This document shows, piece by piece, positions 6,969 to 14,788 of a stretch of 32,802 bases of DNA. A program made the translations under genes and the position numbers. This DNA is from Bacillota bacterium (GTDB taxonomy: Bacteria; Bacillota_A; Clostridia; Tissierellales; Peptoniphilaceae). The notes under the pieces were generated by a model. That model was given only the letters and a program-made list of their open reading frames with translations. It was not told where the DNA came from and did not search any database. The stretch's first letter is position 1; each line of letters begins with the position of its first letter. The stretch spans positions 1-32,802 of the forward strand of contig JAEZWK010000006.1 in the NCBI GenBank assembly GCA_023443045.1. The letters run 5' to 3'.

Positions 6969-7947
6969 CAAATAAAAATCCAATAAATAAAGTCAAATAA
7001 TATGTTAAAATTCTCCATATAAACAAAATCAAAAATAGTGGAGCATTAGCGGGCAAAATACCTGAAAAAATCAAGTAAAAAGCTCCTTCAGCACCTAAAG
7101 AACCACCAGGCAGAGGAACATAAGCTGAAATCAGACTAACACTTGCCTGACAAGCTATTAATAGGGCTACAGATGAAACTTTAATCCCTAAACTCTTTAT
7201 GATAAAAATAGTTGCCAAAAAATATACGGTCAAATAAACTACAGTTTCAATAAGTATAAGCAGCATTATACTTATTTTTTGTTGCTTAAATACATTTATA
7301 GAATTAGAAAAGTTATTAATCTCCTCAGATGTTTTATTCAAAACTCTATCTTTATTTTTAACAATTTTAAATCTAGCAAGCAAATCGATAATTTTTTTTG
7401 CAAACTTTTTAATTGGTTCTGGTTTTACTCCTGCAAACAACATAAAAATTCCTACCAAAAAATTGACTACAAGCCCGATTGATAATAATATTCTGATAGA
7501 AGTATTTTCAATAAAAAAATAACGTGAATATATTATTGTAAGTATAAGTGCTATTAAAACCCTAGCTATGTGATAATAAAAAAGATGAATACCTAAAACA
7601 GCAGTACTTTTACCTGGCTGAATATTTTTATTAGCTAGATACATAACCTGTATTGGTTGACCTCCTGTAGCCAATGGAGTTATAGCTCCAAAAAACTCTC
7701 CTATCATCTGCAATCTAAACGCTGATCTAAACGAAATCTTTTCTCCCCTATTGTTTAATAATTGTTTTAAAAGAATAGATTGCATAAACCAATATAAGAA
7801 CATACAAAAAACAGCCCACAAAAGTAACGAAGGCTTTGCTTCTTTTAATACTATTTCCAATTTATCTTTATCACTAAATAGATATACACTCAAAAATAAT
7901 ATAACAAGAGTGATTAAAGTGATTATCATACTTACTCTTTTATTCAT
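6955..7947 (-). CDS. LPG-synthase transmembrane/flippase-like membrane protein (UPF0104)
   Basis: 330 residues with about eight hydrophobic segments. The pattern fits the lysylphosphatidylglycerol synthetase TM-domain family (flippase-like, UPF0104): a conserved GEFFGAITPLATGGQPIQ loop after the second or third helix and a C-terminal YVPLPGGSLGAEGAFY loop, both diagnostic. It has only the flippase-like part; the aminoacyl-transfer domain of MprF is absent. It probably moves or binds a lipid or polyprenyl-linked substrate in the membrane, but the substrate is unknown. The frame is open upstream, but AGAGGTT sits 5 nt before the ATG at 7947 (MNKRVSM), so I chose that start. Divergent from the M18 peptidase. 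The stop is embedded in its own terminator. Confidence 0.8.
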   Translation of the reverse strand: MNKRVSMIITLITLVILFLSVYLFSDKDKLEIVLKEAKPSLLLWAVFCMFLYWFMQSILLKQLLNNRGEKISFRSAFRLQMIGEFFGAITPLATGGQPIQVMYLANKNIQPGKSTAVLGIHLFYYHIARVLIALILTIIYSRYFFIENTSIRILLSIGLVVNFLVGIFMLFAGVKPEPIKKFAKKIIDLLARFKIVKNKDRVLNKTSEEINNFSNSINVFKQQKISIMLLILIETVVYLTVYFLATIFIIKSLGIKVSSVALLIACQASVSLISAYVPLPGGSLGAEGAFYLIFSGILPANAPLFLILFIWRILTYYLTLFIGFLFALKI

Positions 7948-7963
7948 GCTAACCTCTTTATGT

Positions 7964-7992
7964 ATTTTAGCAAAAAAAGCCTTGTTGTTCAA
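7964..7992 (-). promoter_or_regulatory. Promoter of the flippase-like gene
   Basis: On the minus strand TTGAAC (7987-7992), a 17-nt spacer and TAAAAT (7964-7969), 16 nt before the chosen ATG. It overlaps the presumed promoter of the divergent peptidase gene. Confidence 0.6.
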
Positions 7993-8011
7993 GTTTGTTT
8001 TATGATATACT
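7982..8011 (+). promoter_or_regulatory. Possible promoter of the M18 aminopeptidase gene
   Basis: TTGTTG (7982-7987), 18 nt and TATACT (8006-8011). The -10 is close to consensus and the -35 is fair. The leader would be only about 10 nt and would still include AAAGGAGG. Confidence 0.4.
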
Positions 8012-8027
8012 TGAAAAGGAGGTAGAT

Positions 8028-9284
8028 ATGAATAATTTTGAACAATATCTTGAATTTTTAAAGAATTCCAAAATCAATTTTGAAGCGATAAATAATTTAA
8101 AAAAAATGCTATTAGACGCTGAATATAAAGAACTAAAAGAATGTGAAAAATGGAATTTAGAAGCTTATGGAAAATATTTCGTAACAAAAAATGATAATTC
8201 AATCATTGCGTTTAGAGTTGGGAAAAATACAAGTGCTCCTTTTAATTTAGTAGGAAGCCATGCCGATTCTCCAACTTTTCGTATAAAAACAAATCCTGAT
8301 ATAAGCGCCCTATCCACAACTGTTTTAAATACAGAAGTATATGGAGGAGCTTTATTAAATACTTGGTTTGACAGACCACTTAGTATAATAGGTAAAGTTG
8401 CCGCGAAAGGAAAAGATGCTCTACACCCAGAAATTATACAATTTAAAAGTGAACCAGGAATTTGCTTTATACCATCTGTTGCGATCCATATGAATCGAGA
8501 TGCAAACAAAGGAGTTGAAGTAAATCCTCAGCAACATACACTTCCTGTTATTTCTGATGTTAAAGATTTTAATTTAATTAAATATATAGAAAGTAAGATA
8601 AATAAAAAAATAATTTCTCATGAATTATATTTAGCAGTAGACTTTGAACCCACTTTAGTAGGCGATGAAAAACAATATTATATGAGCGGAAGAATTGATA
8701 ATTTAGGATGTGCATATGCAAGCTGTAAAGCTCTAGTAGATTCATCTAAAGGAGATAATACTTCTCTAATATATGTTTCAGACAACGAAGAAATTGGATC
8801 ACTAACTAGACAAGGTGCTATGTGTCCATTTTTTAGAGATACATTAAAAAGAATTGTTTATTCAGGCGGAGGAACTTTTGACGACTTTAGAGTTTCCCTA
8901 TCACAAAGCTTTATGATATCAGCAGATCAAGCGCATGCAGCTCACCCAAATTATTCATCTTATGCAGACCCAACAAATAAACCAGTTATAAATGAAGGTG
9001 TTGTAGTAAAAATAGCGGCAAATGGTGCATACACTACTGATTGTGAAAGCTTTGCCATTTTTAGCGCACTAGCCGAAGAAGCAAATGAAAAAATCCAAAC
9101 TTTTGTAAATAGAAGTGATAAAAGAGGCGGAAGCACTATTGCTAGTATAACAACAGGAAAATTGGATATACCAATTATAGATATCGGAAATCCTATGTGG
9201 GGAATGCACTCCTCAGTGGAAACAGCAGGAGTTAAAGACCAAATTGCAATGGAAAATATAATGAGAATATTTTTATCTAAGTAA
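8028..9284 (+). CDS. M18-family metallo-aminopeptidase
   Basis: 418 residues, a normal M18 length. A cytoplasmic, probably dodecameric zinc aminopeptidase that removes N-terminal (often acidic) residues from peptides. The two-metal site is visible: His78 and Asp80 in SHADSP, bridging Asp224 in RIDNLG, the Glu254-Glu255 pair in DNEEIGS, and His394 in GMHSSVET. The SADQAHAAHPNY segment is also typical. An upstream in-frame ATG (7995) lies inside the promoter region; the ATG at 8028 has AAAGGAGGT 5 nt upstream and is preferred. Single gene with its own terminator. It could finish the breakdown of peptides imported by the Opp system further along, which is inference. Confidence 0.92.
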   Translation: MNNFEQYLEFLKNSKINFEAINNLKKMLLDAEYKELKECEKWNLEAYGKYFVTKNDNSIIAFRVGKNTSAPFNLVGSHADSPTFRIKTNPDISALSTTVLNTEVYGGALLNTWFDRPLSIIGKVAAKGKDALHPEIIQFKSEPGICFIPSVAIHMNRDANKGVEVNPQQHTLPVISDVKDFNLIKYIESKINKKIISHELYLAVDFEPTLVGDEKQYYMSGRIDNLGCAYASCKALVDSSKGDNTSLIYVSDNEEIGSLTRQGAMCPFFRDTLKRIVYSGGGTFDDFRVSLSQSFMISADQAHAAHPNYSSYADPTNKPVINEGVVVKIAANGAYTTDCESFAIFSALAEEANEKIQTFVNRSDKRGGSTIASITTGKLDIPIIDIGNPMWGMHSSVETAGVKDQIAMENIMRIFLSK

Positions 9285-9287
9285 ATA

Positions 9288-9322
9288 AAAAAGCTATGAG
9301 TTATAATAACTTATAGCTTTTT
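9288..9322 (+). terminator. Terminator of the M18 aminopeptidase gene
   Basis: A 15-bp stem with one G-T pair (9288-9302 with 9308-9322), loop ATAAT, with A5 and T5 at the base. It begins 3 nt after the TAA. Confidence 0.85.
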
Positions 9323-9878
9323 AAATTTATAATTATAATATCAATAAATGATAGCTGGAATAATTGATTGTTAATAGGAATATATTAAAATCATTTCTAT
9401 ATAGATTTAGACAAGTTAAATTCTTTTTTTACACAATATCAAATTAAAAAATAATAAAATCTATAAAATGATATAGCAAATCCCTTAAATTAAGATTAGT
9501 ATTGTATATACATAAAATTTATATTCTTTTATCTTAGAAAAAAATTTTACATATATTTTTTATAGATAAAATAAACTCAATAATTTAGTAAATAATAAAG
9601 TTGTAATAACAAGTGCTAAAATATGGCAATATTTAAATTAACTTTTCAAAAAAACAAGTACAGTATAAAATTTGCGAACAACAAAATCATATTTTTTAAA
9701 TAATCTATGAATACCATTATAAAAATCGTATATCTGATAATTTACATTCATATATCTACTAAGATAATTTAAATAAATATTTTGAACTAAATTTTTGCTA
9801 ATAACATGGGAGTACATATTATATTTTTTCAGTTAATGGCATTTTAATAGATATTTTGTACCTCTTATAATAAAGCTA
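9323..9878. other. Gene-free AT-rich gap before the LytTR operon
   Basis: About 550 bp with stops in all frames, the largest gap in the window. No tRNA, hairpin RNA, IS end or direct repeat is evident. One 9-mer at 9829-9837 (TCAGTTAAT) fits the half-site consensus for LytTR DNA-binding domains. I found no second half-site one or two helical turns away, so it is only a hint of autoregulation. The length and extreme AT content suggest decayed DNA or a regulatory upstream region. Confidence 0.4.
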
Positions 9879-9907
9879 TTTACAAAAAGAATATGATTAA
9901 TTATGAT
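9879..9907 (+). promoter_or_regulatory. Promoter of the LytTR operon
   Basis: TTTACA (9879-9884), exactly 17 nt, then TATGAT (9902-9907). This leaves a short leader with AGGAGGT before the ATG at 9925. Confidence 0.7.
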
Positions 9908-9924
9908 AAAATAGGAGGTACGAT

Positions 9925-10359
9925 ATGGATATTCAAATTATCGAGCACATAAAGGAAAAATTAAGTGTAATTATTCAATGTCCTAAAATTGATGATGAAG
10001 TGATGAGATTAAAGTCACATATCGAATCTTTTGATAATAAATTGTATGCACAAAAAGATGGCATAAATTTTTTTGTAAATTTATCAGAAATATTATATTT
10101 TGAATCTGTGGATAATCATACATTTTTATATACACTAGAAGATGTTATGGAAATCAAACAAAGATTATATCAACTAGAGATAACTTTACCCAGTAAAGAC
10201 TTTGTACGAATTTCCAAGTCACTTATTGTGAATATAAATAAAATCCGTTCCTTAAAACCAGAATTAAATCGTACAATTTTAGTAACATTATGTAACGGAG
10301 AGTTGTTATATATTTCCAGAAAATATGTCCCATACATTCGGAAGTTATTATCAATATAG
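9925..10359 (+). CDS. LytTR-domain DNA-binding regulator
   Basis: 144 residues. The C-terminal part (about 45-142) is a LytTR domain: FFVNLSEILYFESVDNHTFLYT, then LPSKDFVRISKSLIVNINKI and the final strands ending in SRKYVPYIRKLL. There is no receiver domain, so it is not a classical two-component regulator; the N-terminus is only a short helical region. Such stand-alone LytTR proteins usually sit beside a small membrane protein (DUF3021 type) thought to control their activity, and exactly that gene follows after 10 nt. Likely regulates its own operon and possibly distant targets. The ATG at 9925 follows AGGAGGT by 6 nt. Confidence 0.88.
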   Translation: MDIQIIEHIKEKLSVIIQCPKIDDEVMRLKSHIESFDNKLYAQKDGINFFVNLSEILYFESVDNHTFLYTLEDVMEIKQRLYQLEITLPSKDFVRISKSLIVNINKIRSLKPELNRTILVTLCNGELLYISRKYVPYIRKLLSI

Positions 10360-10369
10360 GAGGTTATCA

Positions 10370-10834
10370 ATGAAAAACAAAAAAGAAGATATTATAAAGT
10401 TTTTTATTTGGATGAGAAATGGTATTTCTTTTTGTGTAACTTGGTTTCTGATAATATGGTTAACATATTGTCATATATCCAATCAGCAACATATTTCAGT
10501 AAGCATGCTAACTAAACTAATTTTCTTTGTGATGGGTGGTGTATTAATTTTTAATATAATATTTACAAAGGTTTTTATTAAAAAGTGGACTTTTACAAAA
10601 AGATTAACCTGCTTTATGATATTAATTAGTTTGTATGAATGTCTAAACTTTTATTTAATAGGTTTTTTTAGAGGTAAAGGCTCATTCATGCAATGGTCAA
10701 TTTTTATGCTAATTATATGTGTTCTTTATTTTATCTGTATTTCGATTTACAAATGGTACAGTAATAAGCAAGGAGAAATCTATACACAAGCCTTGATAAA
10801 ATATCAACGACAAAGGAAAAATGTAAATGAATAA
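10370..10834 (+). CDS. Small four-helix membrane protein, DUF3021-like partner of the LytTR regulator
   Basis: 154 residues with four hydrophobic segments (about residues 15-38, 49-70, 80-97 and 106-128) and a charged C-terminal tail (YKWYSNKQGE...RQRKN). Size, topology and position right after a LytTR gene match the DUF3021 partner proteins of Bacillota. I assign the family by context more than by motif. Presumably it senses a membrane signal and restrains or activates the LytTR protein; this is inferred from the family arrangement. The upstream part of the open frame overlaps the LytTR gene; AGGAGGTTATCA precedes the ATG at 10370, which I chose. It overlaps the next gene by 8 nt. Confidence 0.7.
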   Translation: MKNKKEDIIKFFIWMRNGISFCVTWFLIIWLTYCHISNQQHISVSMLTKLIFFVMGGVLIFNIIFTKVFIKKWTFTKRLTCFMILISLYECLNFYLIGFFRGKGSFMQWSIFMLIICVLYFICISIYKWYSNKQGEIYTQALIKYQRQRKNVNE

Positions 10835-11390
10835 TAAAAAAAATTTAAACTTTTCATTACAAGAATTGAGAGAAGATAATATAAGAAAGCAAAAAAGAGG
10901 TTTACATTTTATTGTTGCTTCAGTTTTCATTTGGTTAGCAGTCTTAATTATCCATACATCCACATTACCAATTATGTCAAAAAATTTATTAACTTTTTGT
11001 TGCTCAGCAACATTATTTCCGCTATCTCTTTTAATATCGAAAATTTTAAAAATTGATTTTCAAAATAAGGAAAATCCACTTTCAAAATTAGGTCTAATCC
11101 TTTCGTTGAATCAAATTTTATATATATTGATTGCTATGTGGATATACAATGTTTTTCCTGAAAAAATGCTAATGGTTTATGCTATGATATTTGGAGCCCA
11201 TTTATTACCTTATGGATGGTTATATCAATCAAAAACATACTATATTTTCTCTATAGCAATAACTATAATTGTATTCTTGATCGGGATATATCATACAGCA
11301 TTTTTTATAGCGATTTTTATGCTTATCACTGAAATAATTTTTTGTATTTCACTGATTATAGGAAACAAAAAGATTGGTTATAAAAAATAA
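10827..11390 (+). CDS. Multi-pass membrane protein of unknown function (third gene of the LytTR operon)
   Basis: 187 residues. A polar N-terminus (NFSLQELREDNIRKQKRG) precedes about six hydrophobic segments from residue 29 on. The architecture (LREDxxxKxKRGLHFI then helices) reminds me of the DUF7010 family, but I cannot confirm that. No catalytic motif is visible. The start overlaps the DUF3021-like gene by 8 nt with an AAAGGA about 9 nt upstream, so translation is probably coupled. It is likely the effector or second sensor of this operon. Product and role are unknown. Confidence 0.65.
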   Translation: MNNKKNLNFSLQELREDNIRKQKRGLHFIVASVFIWLAVLIIHTSTLPIMSKNLLTFCCSATLFPLSLLISKILKIDFQNKENPLSKLGLILSLNQILYILIAMWIYNVFPEKMLMVYAMIFGAHLLPYGWLYQSKTYYIFSIAITIIVFLIGIYHTAFFIAIFMLITEIIFCISLIIGNKKIGYKK

Positions 11391-11540
11391 CAATTGCAAA
11401 ATTTTAGAATAATATTTAATCCATCTTTTAGAAATCATCACATTTTCTTTTTGATATTCTTAATTCATATACAAATTATTTATAAATTTTTTTCAAAATT
11501 GTAAATACGTTAATCTCGCAGAAAATTACCTTATAAAAAT

Positions 11541-11571
11541 AAGAAGCTTTAATTAGCTTCTTGTTTTTTTT
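11541..11571. terminator. Terminator of the LytTR operon, possibly bidirectional
   Basis: AAGAAGCT (11541-11548), loop TTAATT, AGCTTCTT (11555-11562), then G and a run of eight T. In the minus direction the stem is followed by ATTTTTATAAGG, so it may also end the MarR transcript, whose stop is about 80 nt away. Confidence 0.8.
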
Positions 11572-11643
11572 GCAATTCTTCAAATTTTAACATTCTTTAT
11601 TTGATAATATCTTCGCTTTATAATGTCTAACGATTTTTTTATA

Positions 11644-12081
11644 CTATATTTGTTTTAGCTTTTTTAGTAATATATCTAAATTTTCTTTCAAAGACACTAA
11701 AAAAGATTCATCCATCCCCTGTAAAACTTCTTCCAAAAAATCACACCTTGTCTTGACCACTTCGTCCAATAAATTAGATCCTTTTTCAGTAACTTTTATG
11801 TATATCTTTCTAGAATCGCTTTTACATCTCTCTCTAGTGATCAAATTATTCTTTTCCATTCTATTAATTAAATCTGTGATAGTGCTTCCAGATAGATTAT
11901 TTTTTAAACTAAGTTCTTTACAACTCATGCAACCACCATTTGATATCAATGTTTGAAGAGCTCTAAATTGTGATGCTGTTGTATCATAATCTTTTAGTAT
12001 AGTTCTTCCCTTTTTTCTTATAATAAAATCTGAAAAGCGTAAAAACAACTCAATATCTTCAATATATTTTCTTTTATCCAT
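11644..12081 (-). CDS. MarR-family transcriptional regulator
   Basis: 145 residues. Winged helix-turn-helix at about residues 35-100: SCKELSLKNNLSGSTITDLINRMEKNNLITR is helix-turn-helix plus linker, and SDSRKIYIKVTEKG is the wing. Flanking helices form the dimer interface. A C-x-x-C pair (Cys51, Cys54) opens the HTH helix region and a third Cys (Cys86) precedes the wing, an arrangement that could sense oxidants or metal; this is inference. The ATG is part of TGATG, overlapping the lipid-kinase stop by one base, so the two genes are translationally coupled. It has no obvious target beside it; candidates are its own operon or the exporter with the palindrome at 1215. Confidence 0.87.
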   Translation of the reverse strand: MDKRKYIEDIELFLRFSDFIIRKKGRTILKDYDTTASQFRALQTLISNGGCMSCKELSLKNNLSGSTITDLINRMEKNNLITRERCKSDSRKIYIKVTEKGSNLLDEVVKTRCDFLEEVLQGMDESFLVSLKENLDILLKKLKQI

Positions 12082-12959
12082 CAAATAATCATCTCCATTT
12101 TATTTGGAATCACTTCTATAGCGACTGGTAAATTTCCATAAAACTCTCCATCTATATCCAGTTCTACATTTTCTCCTTCTAACTCAATCTTTTTTGTTTG
12201 AAAATAAATAACATTTTGATTATCTATGTGATTTCCATTCTTTAATTTCAAAAACACATCTAATATATCTGGTAATGGCATTTCCGGAAAGACAATAACA
12301 TCCAATTTTCCATCATTAACCGATGCCTCAGGAGCCATCTTTGTATAACCACCAACACTTTTAGTATTACTTACTATAAGTAGCATCACTTTTTGCTTTT
12401 TAGAGTATTCTTGAGATGTTATAGCTATTTCTATAGGTTTCAAACTGTCAAGTTTTATATTTTTTATAGCTGTTATAACATATGCAGCTCTTCCCAAGTT
12501 TTTCTTTAAATGGTTATTTGTTTTATAAGAAACATCTGAAAAAAGTCCTAGAGCAGCTACATTTAAAAAATATTTATCTCCACATTTACCTACATCTACA
12601 TTTATCTTTTTAAATTCAGAAATCTTTTCATATATTTTTTTTGCATCCAACGTACAATTCATATATTTTGCAAAGTCATTTACCGTACCCATGGGTATTA
12701 TCAAAAAAGGTATATTTACATCAAATTTAATCATTGAATTTATAACCTCGTTTACGGTACCATCTCCCCCACAAATTACAATTAAATTCGCATTTATATT
12801 TTCAGCATTTTTTACATATATAACAGTATCTTCAACAGGTTTTGTAAAATCTAAACTTATAGAATGGTTGTTCTCCCATAGCAATTTAAATAAATCTGAT
12901 AAATTATTGTTAGGAAAAAAATCATCATTTTTAGGATTGATTATAAAATGTATTTGCAT
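12081..12959 (-). CDS. Diacylglycerol kinase-family lipid kinase (YegS/BmrU/DgkB-like)
   Basis: 292 residues. A soluble ATP-dependent lipid kinase acting at the membrane surface. Seen: the INPK start strand, the nucleotide-binding GGDGT (64-68) followed by VNEVIN, PMGTVNDFAKYM (about 88-99), and C-terminal beta-sandwich motifs GGYTKMAPEASVNDGKLDV and ELDIDGE, all characteristic of DAGK_cat proteins. Substrate may be diacylglycerol or another lipid alcohol; DgkB-type essentiality cannot be read from sequence. GTGGAG lies 5 nt before the ATG. First gene of a coupled pair with the MarR regulator, an unusual pairing that suggests lipid- or drug-stress control. Confidence 0.88.
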   Translation of the reverse strand: MQIHFIINPKNDDFFPNNNLSDLFKLLWENNHSISLDFTKPVEDTVIYVKNAENINANLIVICGGDGTVNEVINSMIKFDVNIPFLIIPMGTVNDFAKYMNCTLDAKKIYEKISEFKKINVDVGKCGDKYFLNVAALGLFSDVSYKTNNHLKKNLGRAAYVITAIKNIKLDSLKPIEIAITSQEYSKKQKVMLLIVSNTKSVGGYTKMAPEASVNDGKLDVIVFPEMPLPDILDVFLKLKNGNHIDNQNVIYFQTKKIELEGENVELDIDGEFYGNLPVAIEVIPNKMEMII

Positions 12960-12988
12960 ATTATCTCCACACTCTTTTTTCTAATTAT

Positions 12989-13017
12989 ATTATATCATTA
13001 TTGGCTCTTTTTCACAA
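12989..13017 (-). promoter_or_regulatory. Promoter of the lipid kinase-marR operon
   Basis: On the minus strand TTGTGA (13012-13017), 17 nt and perfect TATAAT (12989-12994), about 30 nt before the ATG. It begins right after the upstream terminator. Confidence 0.7.
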
Positions 13018-13037
13018 TAAAAAAGGCCTTAAGGCCT
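13018..13037 (-). terminator. Terminator of the glucosaminidase-lipoprotein operon
   Basis: AGGCC-TTAA-GGCCT (13024-13037) followed on the minus strand by a short T run (13018-13023). The stem is short (5 bp) but GC-rich, and it overlaps the lipoprotein's TAG (13036-13038). Confidence 0.7.
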
Positions 13038-14145
13038 ATATTACTTGTATTCCCATATCTACTAAAACTGACTTTATTACATTATCTATCATACTTGCAT
13101 CTAGAGTTCTTATACTATCTGCATAAAAAATCTGCTGTACCATTTTATTGGTAGGATTTTCATAATAACCATCTTTGAAATAATATATTACCATTACTTT
13201 GGTCATACCATCTTCTTGAAATGTTTTAACAAGAGGTTTGGGCAGATCTCGCATTCTATCCAAAAATTGTTTTCTGGTATCTTCTGGTAACTTGTATAAA
13301 TTTTTTACTGTATCTGTAGGATTATAACTAAGTTCAGTTAAAACTTCAGCTTTTCTTAAATACTCATATATATAGATATACTCGCCCTGTTTTAAAAGAT
13401 CTACTACGTCCTTTAATGCACCAGTTGCTTCTGTAGTCTTTAGAAATAAATTTTTATATAAACTTTCTAACCCTAGATTAGGATCCAACTCCTGATCAAA
13501 AATATCAAATAATTTTAAAAATGAATCTCCATCTACTTTAATTTTAGAATCATCATATAAAAAATGTACGGCATCATCTATACGAATATTTGCATCGTAA
13601 TAAGTATTAAATCTATCTAAAAAACTTAAAAATTCTGAATCACTAGGAAACTTTTCTTCATTTTTTATCTTAATCACTTCTTTTAATTTAGTATAATCTT
13701 TTCCGGATATACCGATCTGTGACATATTTTCATTCTGACTTGAAGTTGATTCATAGTTTTCAATATTAAACTTAGCATCTTTAAAATCAGAAGATTGTAT
13801 TTCAAATGTTGCTAATAATTTTTGAAAAAACAATTTTCCATTTTCATCATTTAATAATTTTTCTAAAACTTTTGTATTATTATCTGAAAATTTCGCATAA
13901 TCAAGCGCGGAAACATCCCCTAAAGATAATCTTGTAAAAAATTCTATAAATGTTTCCTCTAGCTCTTTTGCAGGAATAATAACTTTATTATCTTTTATTT
14001 CGTGACCGCTTTTATCCTTTTCTTGAGTTATAGCAGAATCTTTTACATTTTCATCTGGTAATTTTAATGTTTCTTCATCTTTTTGTTTGCAAGAGTATAT
14101 AAATAATGTTAAAACACAAAAAAATAAAATTAAAAATCTTTTCAT
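13036..14145 (-). CDS. Lipoprotein of unknown function
   Basis: 369 residues. An N-terminal signal peptide (MKRFLILFFCVLTLFIYSC) ends in a plausible lipobox (IYS-C19), followed by a charged, Asp/Glu/Lys-rich linker to about residue 60. The rest is mainly predicted helix with a C-terminal mixed region (VMVIYYFKDGYYENP). I recognise no family. It sits 8 bp after the glucosaminidase gene and shares its promoter, so it probably works at the outer face of the membrane with that cell-wall enzyme, for example as a helper or anchor; this is only context. AGGGGTTAGT precedes the ATG at 14145, better than the upstream in-frame ATG at 14160. Confidence 0.75.
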   Translation of the reverse strand: MKRFLILFFCVLTLFIYSCKQKDEETLKLPDENVKDSAITQEKDKSGHEIKDNKVIIPAKELEETFIEFFTRLSLGDVSALDYAKFSDNNTKVLEKLLNDENGKLFFQKLLATFEIQSSDFKDAKFNIENYESTSSQNENMSQIGISGKDYTKLKEVIKIKNEEKFPSDSEFLSFLDRFNTYYDANIRIDDAVHFLYDDSKIKVDGDSFLKLFDIFDQELDPNLGLESLYKNLFLKTTEATGALKDVVDLLKQGEYIYIYEYLRKAEVLTELSYNPTDTVKNLYKLPEDTRKQFLDRMRDLPKPLVKTFQEDGMTKVMVIYYFKDGYYENPTNKMVQQIFYADSIRTLDASMIDNVIKSVLVDMGIQVI

Positions 14146-14153
14146 ACTAACCC

Positions 14154-14735
14154 CTAACAAAATACACTAGATTCCATCTTCATTGCATTGATTATACTTC
14201 TATAATCAGGTGGAATAATCTCCTTTGCCTTCAAAATAAGTTTTCTATATTTATCACTTACAACAGAGCGCCAAAAGGCGTGTTTAGGTGGACAATATAT
14301 TTTAGAAAATGTCTCGAAAGATACATTTTTATAAACTGGTTTTTGTATAAGTTTTCCAAACGCTAAAATATTTTCATCTATAGAATCAAATCTCATCTTA
14401 CTTCCACCATAGCTCAATCCAAAATAATTGTTTTTAGGATCAATTTTCTTTAATTCTATACCAGACTCCAACATACTAACAGCAATCGCAAAAACTGCAT
14501 TTGTTCCAGTTTCTTTCTCCATCAAATAAAAAGCGTTACCATATCCTTCTAGTGATGTACCTTTAAGTAACTCATCTAAAAAATATGAGTCCACACCGAG
14601 TGGTTTACTTACATCGATATTGTATATATTGTCATCCAAAAAAACTAGATGCCCTTCATTATTTGCATTAACAAAAGTACACTTTAATAAAGTCAGAATG
14701 ATAAGAGAAATAATAATAAACTTTTTTCTTATCAT
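14154..14735 (-). CDS. Secreted N-acetylglucosaminidase-domain protein (GH73-like)
   Basis: 193 residues. A Sec signal peptide (cleavage probably after VNA, residue 24) leads into a single glucosaminidase domain (about 50-172). Family features: SMLESG with candidate catalytic Glu90, NNYFGLSYGG (cf. NNLFGI in GH73) and a late VSDKYRKLI helix. There are no SH3, LysM or choline-binding repeats, so a partner or the wall itself must target it. Probably cleaves peptidoglycan glycan strands outside the membrane. Two cysteines outside the signal (Cys148, Cys193) could form a disulfide, uncommon in Gram-positive exported proteins. AAGGAGG lies 6 nt before the ATG. First gene of a pair with a lipoprotein. 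Confidence 0.82.
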   Translation of the reverse strand: MIRKKFIIISLIILTLLKCTFVNANNEGHLVFLDDNIYNIDVSKPLGVDSYFLDELLKGTSLEGYGNAFYLMEKETGTNAVFAIAVSMLESGIELKKIDPKNNYFGLSYGGSKMRFDSIDENILAFGKLIQKPVYKNVSFETFSKIYCPPKHAFWRSVVSDKYRKLILKAKEIIPPDYRSIINAMKMESSVFC

Positions 14736-14755
14736 GTTTACCTCCTTAAGGTAAA

Positions 14756-14784
14756 AGTATACTATATATTACATAAAATTGCAA
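14756..14784 (-). promoter_or_regulatory. Promoter of the glucosaminidase-lipoprotein operon
   Basis: On the minus strand TTGCAA (14779-14784), exactly 17 nt and TATACT (14756-14761), about 20 nt before the start codon. It begins close to the stop codon of the upstream exporter gene (14789), which has no terminator of its own, so read-through is possible. Confidence 0.7.
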
Positions 14785-14788
14785 ATTA

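Noticed and set aside
6955..7992. Longer upstream start for the flippase gene (7992)
   Set aside because: It would lie inside the promoter; the ATG at 7947 has AGAGGTT at the right distance.
9829..9837. LytTR binding site (TCAGTTAAT)
   Set aside because: A single half-site fits the loose consensus, but no paired copy is found at the usual spacing, so I do not list it as a site.
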